Source of the DNA: Egibacteraceae bacterium
Lineage (GTDB): Bacteria; Actinomycetota; Nitriliruptoria; Euzebyales; Egibacteraceae
Length of the DNA: 64,000 bases
Direction of reading: 5' to 3'
NCBI GenBank assembly: GCA_030446745.1
Contig: JAUJMS010000004.1
Coordinates: 1-64,000, forward strand
In this document: positions 54,003-64,000 of the stretch, one piece after another
How the letters are laid out: each line of letters begins with the position of its first letter
How positions within the stretch are numbered: the stretch's first letter is position 1
The notes under the pieces: generated by a model
Told to the model about the DNA's origin: nothing
Databases searched by the model: none
What the model saw: only the letters and a program-made list of their open reading frames with translations
Translations under genes and position numbers: made by a program

Positions 54003-55703
54003 CCCGCGATCGAAGCCGCCTGCTGGGCGAAGTCGATCACGACACCCGGGATGATCCCGAGCACGACGACCGCCGCGGCGGCGAGCGACAACCCGACGGA
54101 CAAGCCGGCCGTCGTCACCAGTTCCGTCGCTCGACGGCATCGGGCGCCTCGTCCTCCATGAACATGGTCACGATCACGCGGATGTAGAAGAACGCCGCGA
54201 TGACGCTGGAGATGACGGCCACGACGACCAGGACCGTCTGCCCGGCCTCCATGGCCGCGCGGAAGACGCCGAGCTTGGCGATGAATCCGGCGGTGCCGGG
54301 GATGCCGGCCATCGACAACAGGAACAGGCCGAGCATGCCCGCGGGCACCGGATACCGCCGGCCCAGCCCGCGCAGGTCGTCCAGCGACATCGCCTTGCGG
54401 CTGCGGCGCTCGAAGTAGCGACAGGACGCCGAAAGCGCCCAGCGACATGAAGGTGTAGATCAGCAGGTACAGCAGCAGCCCGCTGATGCCCTCGCGCGTG
54501 ACCGCGACGAGTCCGAGCAAGACGTATCCGGCGTGGGCGATAGCCGAGTAGCCGAGCATGCGCTTGAGGTCGCGCTGCACCACCGCGAGCACCGCGCCCC
54601 CCAGCATCGTCAGCACGGCGAGGACCCAGATGGCCGGCGTCCACGTCCACTGCAGCGCGCCAAGCCCGCCGACGAACACCCGGAGGAAGGCGGCGAACGC
54701 CGCGGCCTTCGTCGCTGCTGCCATGAAGCCGGTGACGGGCGTCGGGGCGCCCTGGTACACGTCGGGGGTCCACATGTGGAACGGCACGACGGCGGTCTTG
54801 AAGGCGAAGCCGACCAGCAGCAGCGCCATGGCCGCGAGGACCAGCGACTCCGGTGCGCCGATGGCCTGGAACGCCCGCCCCGCCGCGGCGGCGATGTTCG
54901 TCGAGCCCGTGACCCCGTAGACCAGCGCGATGCCGTAGAGCAACAACGCCGACGAGAACGCCCCCAGGATGAAGTACTTGAACGCCGCTTCTTGGCTGTT
55001 GAGGTCGCGTCTGGCGAAGGCCGTGAGGATGTACAGCGACAGCGACAGGATCTCGACGGAGATGAAGACCATGATGAGGTCGGCGCTCGACGCGAGCAGG
55101 GTCATGCCCGTGGCGGCGAACAGCAGCAGCGGGTAGTACTCGCCGCGGTGCATGCGCCGGTCGTTGGCGTAGCTGTATCCCAGCGGGATCGTGAGCAGAC
55201 CGGCGATGCAGACCGTGATGCGCGTGAACAGCGCGATCCCATCGATGGCGACCATGTCGCCGATGACCGCTCTCGGTGCCGACCAGCGAGACCGTGTCGT
55301 CGCCGATCTGCAGCCCTGGCCGTGCCGGCGTACTCGGCCCACTGCCACGCGGTGACGCCCAGCGCCCCGGCGAAGCCCAGGCGCGGTGAGGATGGCGGAC
55401 AGCATGCGTGGTCGGTTGCGCCAGATCATCGTGAGCGCAAACTGGGCGACGGCGCCGAGGATCACCATCGCCGGCAGGATGCGCGTTGCCGGTCTTCCAG
55501 CCGGCGAACGCCGCGCCGGCCGCCAGCAGCGACGAGGACGCCGCCGACGCCTGGAGGCGCTGCTCGCCGGCGGTCTCGAGCAGCAGGGCGAGGATGCCGA
55601 CGCCGAACAGGACCAGTTCCGGGCTGATCGCCGCCCAGGCGAAATCCGGTCGACCTGCAGCCCCGCGCCCTGTGCGACCTGTGCGAGCAGCGCGAGTGAT
55701 CAG
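53999..55703 (-). CDS. nuoN: NADH-quinone oxidoreductase subunit N, second operon (frameshifted)
   Basis: DFAWAAISPELVLFGVGILA near the start, then IALFTRITVCIAGLLTIPLG, DLIMVFISVEILSLSLYILT, GFAFKTAVVPFHMWTPDVYQ and LKRMLGYSAIAHAGYVLLGL. After a break near 54400: LLSMAGIPGTAGFIAKLGVF and VDFAQQAASIAG with TGA at 53999. Further breaks lie at ~55270-55500 and near 55650. The start codon at 55703 reads CTG within CTGATC, where an ATGA overlap with nuoM would be expected. Confidence 0.9.
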
Positions 55704-57211
55704 TCTCCTCGATCGCGACTGGCGGGAAGATCCGCCGCGGCTCGCGGACCTCGGCAATGATGCTCTTCACCGACGGGTTCACCACGTCGTAGATCGGTTT
55801 CGGATACAGCCCGATGCCGATCATCAACACGACCAGCGGCACCATGACGCCGATTTCACGCCTGGTCAGGTCGGTGATGCCGACGAGCGCCCCTCGACCG
55901 GGCCGTGGAACATCCGCTGGTACGCCCACAACAGGTAGAGCGCCGCGAGGATGACGCCGAAGGCCGCGGCGACCGCCGCCCACGGCCGCGTCTGGTAGGT
56001 GCCCAGCAGGATCGGGAACTCACCGACGAAGCTGTTGAGCCCCGGCAGCGCCAGCGAGCTCATGACGGTGACGAGGAACAGCCCGCCGAACACCGGGGCG
56101 GCCTTGAGCAGCCCGGGTGCTCGGCAATCGCGCGGTTGTGGGTGCGGTCGTAGAGGAAGCCGATGAGCAGGAAGAGCCCCCCGGTCGTGATGCCGTGGTT
56201 GATCATCTGCACCACCGACCCGGACGCCGCCGTCGGGTGCAGGGCGAAGACGCCGATGACCACGAACCCCAGGTGCGCTACCGACGAGTACGCGACCAGC
56301 TTCTTGATGTCGCGCTGCACGGTGGCGATCAGCGCGCCGTAGAGCACGCCGATGACACCCAGGACCAGGATCGCGGGTGCGAGGCGCAGAGATGCGATCG
56401 GGAACATCGGCAGTGAGAAGCGCAGGAAGCCGTAGCCACCGATCTTCAGCGTGACCGCGGCGAGTATGACCGAGCCGGCAGTCGGCGCCTCGGTGTGCGC
56501 GTCGGGCAGCCATGTGTGGAATGGGAAGAGCGGCACCTTGATCGCGAACGCGACGAAGAAGCACCCGAACAGCAGCATCTGCTCGGTTCGTGACAGTCCT
56601 TGCGCCACCGCGACCAGCGCCTCGTAACCAAACGACTGGCGCCGCCGGAGAAGTACAGGTAGAGGATGCCGACGAGCATCAGCAGGCCGCCGACGAGCGT
56701 GTACAGGAAGAACTTGATCGCCGCGTACCGGCGGTTCGCGCCACCCCAGATGCCGATCAGCGCGTACATCGGCACGAGCATGATCTCGAAGAAGACGTAG
56801 AACAGCACGAGATCCAGGGCGAGGAAGACGCCCAGCAGTGTCGCCTCCAGCGCCAGCAGCGAGGCGAAGAACCCCTTGGCGCGGTCGTCCTGCTCCCACG
56901 CGGCGACCATCACCAGGGGCAGCACGAACGCCGTCAGCACGACCAGCGGCAGACTGACGCCGTCGACGCCGAGTTCGTAGCGCACGCCCCACTCCGCCGA
57001 TCCAGGCGGCCGACTCCTGGAACGAGAACGCCTCGGGATCGGCGGGCGAGAACTGCAGCAGCAGCGACGAGCGCCGCGCGAGGGTCAGGACGGTCGTCGC
57101 CCAGCGCGGTGGCGCGAATGCTCTCGCGCTGTCATCCGGCAGCGACATGACGACGAGTGCCGCCGATGCGGGGAGGGCGACGATCAGCGTCAGCAGCGGA
57201 AAGTCCGTCAT
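55700..57211 (-). CDS. nuoM: NADH-quinone oxidoreductase subunit M, second operon (frameshifted)
   Basis: [20 protein letters not shown] from the ATG at 57211 (ATGA overlap with nuoL). Then in other frames [40 protein letters not shown] (TM5 Glu), [60 protein letters not shown] and MFHGPVEGR. Frame changes occur near 57000, 56650, 56110 and 55890. It ends around [17 protein letters not shown] and [10 protein letters not shown] at 55700. About 503 residues. Confidence 0.9.
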
Positions 57212-59178
57212 CGACATCCCACGACCGGCACGGTGCCGAACAGCACCGCCGACGACGACGGCCCCCGCCAGCACGGCGAGCGCGTAGCTGCGCACGACGC
57301 CGGTCTGCAGTCGCCGCGTGACCGCCGCGACGCCTGACGTCCCCCGGGCGACCCGTTCACGGCGCCGTCGACGACGGTCCGGTCGAACGCGGCGAAGAAG
57401 TTCGCGAGCAGCCGCCCGGGACGCATGACCGTCGCCTCGTAGAAGGTGTCGACGTCAAACGCGCGCTGCGCCGCGCCGGAGAGCCCTGTCGTCGGCGCCG
57501 GGCGCGTCCAGCGGCGCGCGTACAGGCAGCGCGCCAAGGCGATACCGAGCAGACCGGCAACGGTGACGAAGCGGCGGCGAGCCCCTCCGCGACGAACGGC
57601 GTCTCGCCGGCGAAGATCTGGACGCTCGGCTCGAGCCAGCCGTGCAGGAAGCCGTCCTCGGGGTCGAGGTTGATGACGCCTCCGACGGTGGAGGCGACGG
57701 CGAGCACGACGAGCGGCAGCGTCATCGACAGCGGCGACTCGTGGGGCGTGACGTGGACCATCTCCTGGGGCGTCCCCGCGGTGGTCGTCAACGTCCAGCG
57801 CGGCCGCCCCAGGAACATCAGCACGAGCCAGCGGGTCATGTAGAAGGCGGTCAGCCCGGCGACGACCGTGCCGATGACCCAGATCACCTCGGCTCCGGGG
57901 GTGGCGGCGGCGCAGCGAGCACCTCCTCCTTCGAGTAGAAGCCCGAGGTGAACGGGAAGCCGGAGATCGCCAGGACGGCGACGGCGACGTGACGAACGTC
58001 ACCGGCATCGCCCGCGCCAGCCCGCCCATCTTCCACACGTCGGTGTTGTTGGCCATCGCGTGCATGACCGAGCCCGCGGCCAGGAACAGCAGCGCCTTGA
58101 AGAAGCCGTGGGTGAGCAGGTGGAAGACGCCGGCGACCTGGTCGCCGACGCCGACGCCGACGAACATGTAGCCGAGCTGGCTCACCGTCGAGTACGCGAG
58201 GATCTTCTTCAGGTCGTTCTGCGCGCAGGCGATGATCGCCGCGACGAGTGCCGTGGCGACGCCGACGCCGGCGACGAGCAGCCCCCACTCAGGCACCTGC
58301 GCCCACAGCGGCGAGGTCCGCGCGACGAGGTACACCCCCGCGGTGACCATCGTCGCGGCGTGGATCAGTGCCGACACGGGCGTCGGTCCGGCCATCGCGT
58401 CGGGCAGCCAGACGTACAGCGGGATCTGCGCGCTCTTGCCGGTCGCGGCGACGAACAGCAGCAGCACGATCGCGACGAGCGTCGCGCTGGCGACGGTCCC
58501 CGCCGCGGGCAGGATGGTCGCGAAGTCCAGGGCGCCGAACGCCCCGAACGCGACGAACATCGCGATCATGAAGCCGACGTCACCGATGCGGTTGACGACG
58601 AAGGCCTTCTTCGCCGCGGTGGCGTAGGCGCGGCGCTCGAACCAGAAGCCGACGAGCAGGTAGCTGCACAACCCGACGAGCTCCCAGCCGACGAACAGCG
58701 TGAGCAGCGACGAGCCGGTGACCAGCACGAGCATCGAGGCGGCGAACAGGTTGAGGTACGCGAAGAAGCGCGGGTAGCGCTCGTCGCCGTGCATGTAGCC
58801 GACCGAGTAGACGTGGATCAGCAGGCCGACCCAGGTCACGAGCAGCAGCATGACCGAGGACAACGGGTCGAGCAGCATCGCCCAGTCGACCCGCAGCGGC
58901 CCGGCTTCGATCCACGGGGCGACCGTGGAGACGACGACGCGCGCCTCCGGCCGGGCGAGCAGCGTGGCGAACACCAGCGTGGAGGCGGTGGCGGCGAAGC
59001 CCATCGCGGTGATCGCGACCGGGGCGGCGAGGCGTCCCAGTCGCTTGCCGAACACCAGCAGCAGGCCGGCGGACAGCGCGGGCACCACCGGGATGAGCCA
59101 AGCAAGCGTGAGGGCAGGCTCGAGGCCGGTCGTCACGACCTCGGTCAGGGGTGCGACCCCCTCGCTTGCGGCGAACAC
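57208..59178 (-). CDS. nuoL: NADH-quinone oxidoreductase subunit L, second operon (frameshifted)
   Basis: 656 codons. [80 protein letters not shown] and [20 protein letters not shown] are diagnostic. It lacks the acidic insert of the first-operon NuoL. Breaks near 57980, 57890 and 57580 disturb the last third ([31 protein letters not shown]). The TGA overlaps the nuoM start. It lies 18 bp after nuoK. Confidence 0.92.
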   Translation of the reverse strand: MFAASEGVAPLTEVVTTGLEPALTLAWLIPVVPALSAGLLLVFGKRLGRLAAPVAITAMGFAATASTLVFATLLARPEARVVVSTVAPWIEAGPLRVDWAMLLDPLSSVMLLLVTWVGLLIHVYSVGYMHGDERYPRFFAYLNLFAASMLVLVTGSSLLTLFVGWELVGLCSYLLVGFWFERRAYATAAKKAFVVNRIGDVGFMIAMFVAFGAFGALDFATILPAAGTVASATLVAIVLLLFVAATGKSAQIPLYVWLPDAMAGPTPVSALIHAATMVTAGVYLVARTSPLWAQVPEWGLLVAGVGVATALVAAIIACAQNDLKKILAYSTVSQLGYMFVGVGVGDQVAGVFHLLTHGFFKALLFLAAGSVMHAMANNTDVWKMGGLARAMPVTFVTSPSPSWRSPASRSPRASTRRRRCSLRRRHPRSRGDLGHRHGRRRADRLLHDPLARADVPGAAALDVDDHRGDAPGDGPRHAPRVAAVDDAAARRARRRLHRRRRHQPRPRGRLPARLARAERPDLRRRDAVRRGGARRRFVTVAGLLGIALARCLYARRWTRPAPTTGLSGAAQRAFDVDTFYEATVMRPGRLLANFFAAFDRTVVDGAVNGSPGGRQASRRSRGDCRPASCAATRSPCWRGPSSSAVLFGTVPVVGCR

Positions 59179-59196
59179 CTGAAGGCCCCTTGTCCG

Positions 59197-59501
59197 CTAC
59201 AGCCGCAGCGCGTCGACGTCGTCAGCGTCGGTCGACGCCTTCAGGCGGAACAGGTTGACGATGAGCGCCAGGCCGACGGTCACCTCGGCGGCGGCGACGA
59301 CCATGACGAAGAAGGACAGCACCTGGCCTTCGAGGTTGCCGTTGATGCGCGCGAAGGTGACCAACGTGAGGTTGACGCTGTTGAGCATCAGCTCGATGCA
59401 CATGAACATCACGATGATGTTGCGGCGCACGAGCACTCCGACGACGCCGATGGTGAACAGCGCGGCGGCGAGGACCAGGTAGTAGCCGGCGGGCACGACC
59501 A

Positions 59502-59502
<1 letters not shown>
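59197..59502 (-). CDS. nuoK: NADH-quinone oxidoreductase subunit K, second operon
   Basis: 101 residues, intact. [40 protein letters not shown] (TM2 Glu) and [20 protein letters not shown] (TM3 Glu). The GTG start at 59502 touches the nuoJ stop (TAGTG). The C-terminus [14 protein letters not shown] is a normal short tail. Confidence 0.95.
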
Positions 59503-60226
<724 letters not shown>

Positions 60227-60230
<4 letters not shown>

Positions 60231-60868
60231 CGCTCGCCCTGCGTCGCGCGCTGCGGGCTGCGTGCCGCCGCCGGCGACGGCGGTGGTCGCCGGGTCGCCG
60301 TGCTCCTCGGGCTGTGGTCCAGGCTGGGGATGCCCGCCGCCGGCGGATACGACCGCAGCGACGCCTGCGACGCCTTGCCGTCGCCGTAGTACGCCAACCC
60401 GCGCGCCGCGACCTCGGCGTCGCTGTGCGGCGCCGGCTCGGTCCCCTCGGGCAGCGGCGCGAGCAGCCGGTCCTTGTCGTAGATCAGTCCGTCGCGGTTG
60501 TCGGCGGACAACTCGTACTCGTGGGTCATGGTCAGCGCCCGGGTCGGGCACGCCTCGATGCACAGCCCGCACAGGATGCAGCGCAGGTAGTTGATCTGGT
60601 AGACGCGGCCGTACCGCTCGCCGGGCGAAAACCGCTCGGTCGGCGTGTTGTCGGCGCCCTCGACGTAGATCGCGTCGGCGGGGCACGCCCACGCGCACAG
60701 CTCGCACCCGACGCACTTCTCCAGCCCGTCGGGGTGGCGGTTGAGCATGTGGCGGCCGTGGTAGCGCGGCTGCGGCTCGCGCTTGATCTCCGGATAGCCC
60801 GTCGTCACCGTCGGGCGGAACATCGTCTTGAACGTCAGGCCGAAGCCCTTGCGCAGGGCGGTGAACAC
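60227..60868 (-). CDS. nuoI: NADH-quinone oxidoreductase subunit I, second operon
   Basis: 213 residues, intact. [20 protein letters not shown] and two ferredoxin motifs, [20 protein letters not shown] and [21 protein letters not shown] Pro/Ser/Arg-rich C-terminal tail of ~60 residues ([20 protein letters not shown]) follows. GTG 60868 is the first codon in front of the conserved part, next to the nuoH stop. The cluster spacing matches other actinobacterial NuoI. Confidence 0.94.
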
Positions 60869-60870
60869 CG

Positions 60871-62073
60871 CTACACCCCCACGCGGTCGTCGTCGGCGGG
60901 GGCGCGGTCCGGCGTGTCGTCGGGAGGGCGGTCGCCGCCGTCGCGCCGGCTGAAGACCGGCGCGATGAGCCACAGCACCGACAGGCCCGCGAGGATGAGC
61001 AGCGGTCCGCGCAGCGAGGCGATGTTCTGGTACTCCTGACGGAACACCACGGCGAAGCCGGCCGCCATGACCCACGCGAGCGACAGCGGCAGCATCACCT
61101 TCCAGCCGAGGCTCATCAGCCGGTCGTACCGCGCCCGCGGCAACGTCGCGCGCAGCCAGATGAACACGAAGATGAACGCCAGGACCTTCAGCACGAAGTA
61201 GACGACGCCGAGCAGCGCGCCCGCCAGCGTGCCGTCCAGCCCGAACAGCGGGCCGTCGGGTCCACCGAGGAAGGCCGTGACCAGCACGGCGGAGACGGTG
61301 ATGACGTTCATGAACTCGGCGAGGAAGAACATCGCGAACTTCGCACCGGAGTACTCGGTGTGGAAGCCGGCGACGAGCTCACCCTCGGCTTCCGGCAGGT
61401 CGAACGGCGGTCGCTGCGTCTCGGCGACGACCGCGACGAACGCGATGACGAACGCCACGACCATCGGGAACACGTTCCACGCCGGCACGACGCCGAACAG
61501 CCTGCCCGACTGCGCCGCGACGATCTCGGAGGAGCGCAGCGTGCCGTTGAAGACGAACACCGCCGCGAGCGACAGGCCCAGGGACAGCTCGTAGCTGATG
61601 AGCTGCGCGGTGGAACGCACGCCCCCGAGCAGCGGGTACTTCGAGCCGGACGACCAGCCGGCGAGCACGATCCCGTAGACGCCGACCGAACTCATCGCGA
61701 GCACCCACAGCAGCCCGACGTTGGGGTCCCAGACCTGCAGCGTGACGACCCGCTCGCCGATGGAGAAGGTCCCCCCGAACGGGATCACCGCGAAGGTCAG
61801 GATCGCCACGACGGCCGAGATGAACGGGGCGGCCACGTAGACCACACGGTCGACGTTGCGCGGCGTGATGTCCTCTTTGAAGAACAGCTTCGCCCCGTCG
61901 GCCAGCGTCTGGAACAGCCCGGCGGGACCGAGCCGGTTCGGCCCGACGCGTGACTGCATCTTGGCGACCAAGCGCCGTTCGCCCCAGATCAGCATCGCCG
62001 TGCCGACCAGCCACAGCGCGAAGGCCGCGAGGACCTTGCCGACGATGATCGCGACGTCCACAGCGTCCATCAC
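60871..62073 (-). CDS. nuoH: NADH-quinone oxidoreductase subunit H, second operon
   Basis: 400 residues, intact. [60 protein letters not shown] and [20 protein letters not shown]. The quinone-pocket acidic loop is complete. A hydrophilic ~25-residue tail ([20 protein letters not shown]) ends it. The GTG at 62073 overlaps the nuoG stop (GTGA); the next codon is ATG, an equal alternative. Confidence 0.96.
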   Translation of the reverse strand: MMDAVDVAIIVGKVLAAFALWLVGTAMLIWGERRLVAKMQSRVGPNRLGPAGLFQTLADGAKLFFKEDITPRNVDRVVYVAAPFISAVVAILTFAVIPFGGTFSIGERVVTLQVWDPNVGLLWVLAMSSVGVYGIVLAGWSSGSKYPLLGGVRSTAQLISYELSLGLSLAAVFVFNGTLRSSEIVAAQSGRLFGVVPAWNVFPMVVAFVIAFVAVVAETQRPPFDLPEAEGELVAGFHTEYSGAKFAMFFLAEFMNVITVSAVLVTAFLGGPDGPLFGLDGTLAGALLGVVYFVLKVLAFIFVFIWLRATLPRARYDRLMSLGWKVMLPLSLAWVMAAGFAVVFRQEYQNIASLRGPLLILAGLSVLWLIAPVFSRRDGGDRPPDDTPDRAPADDDRVGV

Positions 62074-64000
62074 AGGCTCCTTCCGGCACCGTCACGTGCA
62101 GGCTCGACGACGTCGAGTCGCACCCGTAGGGGCGTGCCCGCCGGCCCCAGCGTGGCCGCCGCCACGCCGCTGGACGGCCCGGGGACGACGACGCAACCGG
62201 GCACCACGCCGGCCGTGACACCGGTCCGCAGGGCGACGCTCCCGGCGGGTCCGGTCAGCGTCACCGCGGCGCCGTCCGCCAGGCCGAGCCGACGGGCGTC
62301 GCCGTCGTTGACCGCCCCGGTGACCGCACGGGCGGTGTCGCGCAGCGCCTTCGCGCCGAGCAGCATCGTGCCGTCGCCGAGCAGGCGGTCGACGACGACG
62401 ACGTCGAACTCGTCGCCACCCCGGGGGGCGTGTTCGGCGGCGGCAGCCGGGCGGGCGCCGCCGACGGCGGCGAGCCGGTCGCGCGCGCCGCCTGCGGGCG
62501 CCATGAGCGGTGCCGCCTCGCGGCGGACGTCCGCGGCGGACTCCCACCCGATGTCGGAGCCCAGCGCCGCGGCGAGCTGGCGGACGATGTCCCAGTCCTG
62601 CTGCGCGAGCCCCTGTGGCTCGAGCGCGGCGGGAAACGGTTGGCGCCGGCCCTCCCAGGTCGTGAACGAGCCGACGCGTTCCTGCGACGACACCGCGGGG
62701 AGCACCACGTCGGCGTGACGCGTGGAGTCCGTGGGCAGCAGGTCGCTGACGACCAGGGTGTCGACGGCCTGCAGAGCCGCCACGGCCAGCGCGGGGTCCT
62801 CGAAGTCGCGTGCGGGGTCTACGCCGACGAGCACGAGCGCGGTCAGCGCGCCGTCGGCGGCGGCGCGCAGCATCCCGGCGGTGTCCATGCCGGACGTGTC
62901 GGGCACACGGTTCCACGCGTCGGCGACCGGTCCGGGATCGGCGATCGTGCGGCCGCCCGGCAGCAGCCCGGGGACCAGGCCGGCGTCGACCGCGCCGCGC
63001 GCGCCGTTGCGCCGGGGCACCCATGCGAAGCCTGCACCGCGCGCGGTGGCCAGCGCCGCGGCCGCGCGCAGCGCGCCAGGCGACGCGGCGAGCCGCTCGC
63101 CGGCAAGCACGACGACGCGGTCGCCGGCCGCCGCGACGGTGTCGCGCACGGCGGCGACCGTCGCGTCGTCGCCGTCCCCACCGTCACCGGCGAGCGCGGC
63201 GAGCACCGGAGCCTCGCCGCCGGCGTCGGTGGGCAGCCACTGCCAAGCGATCTCGGCGAGGCTGCCGAGCACAGGCCCGACGACGACGATGCGCTGGCCG
63301 GCGCGGCGCCAGGCCTTGCGCAACCGCAGGTGCAGGATCGGCACCTCTTCCTCCGGGTCCAGCCCCGCGACAATGACCACGGCGGCGGCCTCGACGTCGT
63401 CGTAGGTAGGACCGACGGTGCCGGCAACGGCGGCCAGCACGTCGCGCTCCTCGTCGGTGCGCGGGCGCAGGCGAAAGTCGACGTTGTCGGTGCCCAGCAC
63501 GTCGCGCGCGAAGCGCGACACCGCGTACGCGTCCTCGTCGGTCAGCCGCCCGCCGGTCAGGACCCCCACCGCCGCGGGGCCGCCGGCGTCGAGTGCGGCG
63601 CGCAGGCCGTCGGCCGCGGCGCGCATCGCCGCCGCCCACGACGCCGGCTCCAGCGACCCGAAGTCGTTGCGCACCAGCGGCTCGCGCAGGCGCTCGTCGG
63701 CGGCGACGTACTCGTAGGCGAAGCGGCCCTTGTCGCAGTTCCACATCTCGTTGACGGCCATGTTCTCGCGAGCGAGCTGGCGCTGGATCTCGCCGCGGCG
63801 CACGTCGACGCGCAGGTTGCACCCCGCCGCGCACTGGTTGCACACGCTCGCCGCGCTGACGAGGTCGAACGGCCGCGCCTTGAAGCGGTAGCTGGCGGCG
63901 GTCAGCGCCCCGACCGGGCAGATCTGGACGACGTTGCCCGAGAAGTAGCTGGCGTACGGCTCGTCGGCGTAGATCGCGACCTGCTCGAGCGCGCCGCGCT
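62070..64000 (-). CDS. nuoG: NADH-quinone oxidoreductase subunit G, second operon (N-terminus beyond window)
   Basis: The frame is open to the right edge, so ~640 C-terminal residues are present. SGNVVQICPVGALTAASYRF is the end of the N-terminal ferredoxin-like domain. VCNQCAAGCNLRVDVRRGEI and WNCDKGRFAYEYVAADERLR form the molybdopterin-oxidoreductase-type N7 region with four Cys. ALTALVLVGVDPARDFEDPA and DSTRHADVVLPAVSSQERVG, SFTTWEGRRQPFPAALEPQG follow. NuoG belongs to the NADH-input module, so this operon probably encodes a full 14-subunit enzyme. Confidence 0.95.
   Translation of the reverse strand, partial: RGALEQVAIYADEPYASYFSGNVVQICPVGALTAASYRFKARPFDLVSAASVCNQCAAGCNLRVDVRRGEIQRQLARENMAVNEMWNCDKGRFAYEYVAADERLREPLVRNDFGSLEPASWAAAMRAAADGLRAALDAGGPAAVGVLTGGRLTDEDAYAVSRFARDVLGTDNVDFRLRPRTDEERDVLAAVAGTVGPTYDDVEAAAVVIVAGLDPEEEVPILHLRLRKAWRRAGQRIVVVGPVLGSLAEIAWQWLPTDAGGEAPVLAALAGDGGDGDDATVAAVRDTVAAAGDRVVVLAGERLAASPGALRAAAALATARGAGFAWVPRRNGARGAVDAGLVPGLLPGGRTIADPGPVADAWNRVPDTSGMDTAGMLRAAADGALTALVLVGVDPARDFEDPALAVAALQAVDTLVVSDLLPTDSTRHADVVLPAVSSQERVGSFTTWEGRRQPFPAALEPQGLAQQDWDIVRQLAAALGSDIGWESAADVRREAAPLMAPAGGARDRLAAVGGARPAAAAEHAPRGGDEFDVVVVDRLLGDGTMLLGAKALRDTARAVTGAVNDGDARRLGLADGAAVTLTGPAGSVALRTGVTAGVVPGCVVVPGPSSGVAAATLGPAGTPLRVRLDVVEPARDGAGRSL

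Overview
The window is high-GC DNA from an actinobacterium (Actinomycetota). Several things point that way. HadA/HadB-type MaoC dehydratases sit between rpmG and trpT-secE-nusG, as in mycobacteria. F420-type LLM and PPOX oxidoreductases, three ECF sigma loci, a GAF-ANTAR regulator and actinobacterial-style NuoI and NusG extensions are also present. Long acidic, probably disordered tails recur (NusG N-terminus, L10 C-terminus, NuoC, NuoI). This would fit a deep-branching, perhaps salt-adapted lineage, but that is inference.

Layout. (1) 1-7,982, minus strand: the translation/transcription block tRNA-Met, tuf, rpmG, infC, hadA, hadB, tRNA-Trp, secE, nusG, rplK, rplA, L10 leader, rplJ, rplL, attenuator, rpoB (cut by the window edge). 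(2) About 8,018-14,857: a 6.4 kb island between two copies of a tRNA-Thr/tRNA-Met/tuf-5' module. The left tRNA-Thr copy is only the 3' half, the pattern left by integration into a tRNA gene. The island holds heavily frameshifted remnants (GNAT acetyltransferase, aminoglycoside-phosphotransferase-like kinase, two methyltransferases) and no visible integrase. (3) 15-37 kb: a mixed chromosomal region with a hydrolase, an LVIVD surface protein, three sigma-factor units, a DrrAB-type ABC exporter, acyl-CoA and SDR enzymes, an aminotransferase, a K+ channel, a PD-(D/E)XK nuclease overlapping tRNA-Tyr, YajQ, a slipin, a PQQ-type sugar dehydrogenase and an HtpX protease. (4) 38-49.9 kb, minus strand: a complete NADH-dehydrogenase-like operon nuoA-B-C-D-H-I-J-K-L-M-N with no nuoE/F/G. 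A MidA-like methyltransferase (complex I assembly-factor family) is divergent from it. (5) 51-52.8 kb: a glycosyltransferase and a GAF-ANTAR regulator. (6) 52.9-64 kb, minus strand: a second nuo operon, nuoG(partial)-H-I-J-K-L-M-N, overlapping a polyprenyl diphosphate synthase probably used for menaquinone side chains. It continues past the right edge.

The most unusual feature is the pairing of an 11-subunit complex I lacking the NADH-input module with a second, probably 14-subunit, complex I next door. The 11-subunit enzyme carries large acidic appendages: a tail of about 340 residues on NuoC, an Ala-rich tail on NuoI, an acidic insert in NuoL and a 45-codon acidic reading frame tiled between nuoJ and nuoK. 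A 22-bp repeat occurs three times within that operon.

Caution: single-base frame breaks, many in G/C runs, hit essential single-copy genes (rplA, rplK, secE, infC, tuf, several nuo genes). Most are probably sequencing errors, so broken genes here should not be read as true pseudogenes without resequencing. For such genes I give the span of the whole reconstructed gene, not of one open frame.
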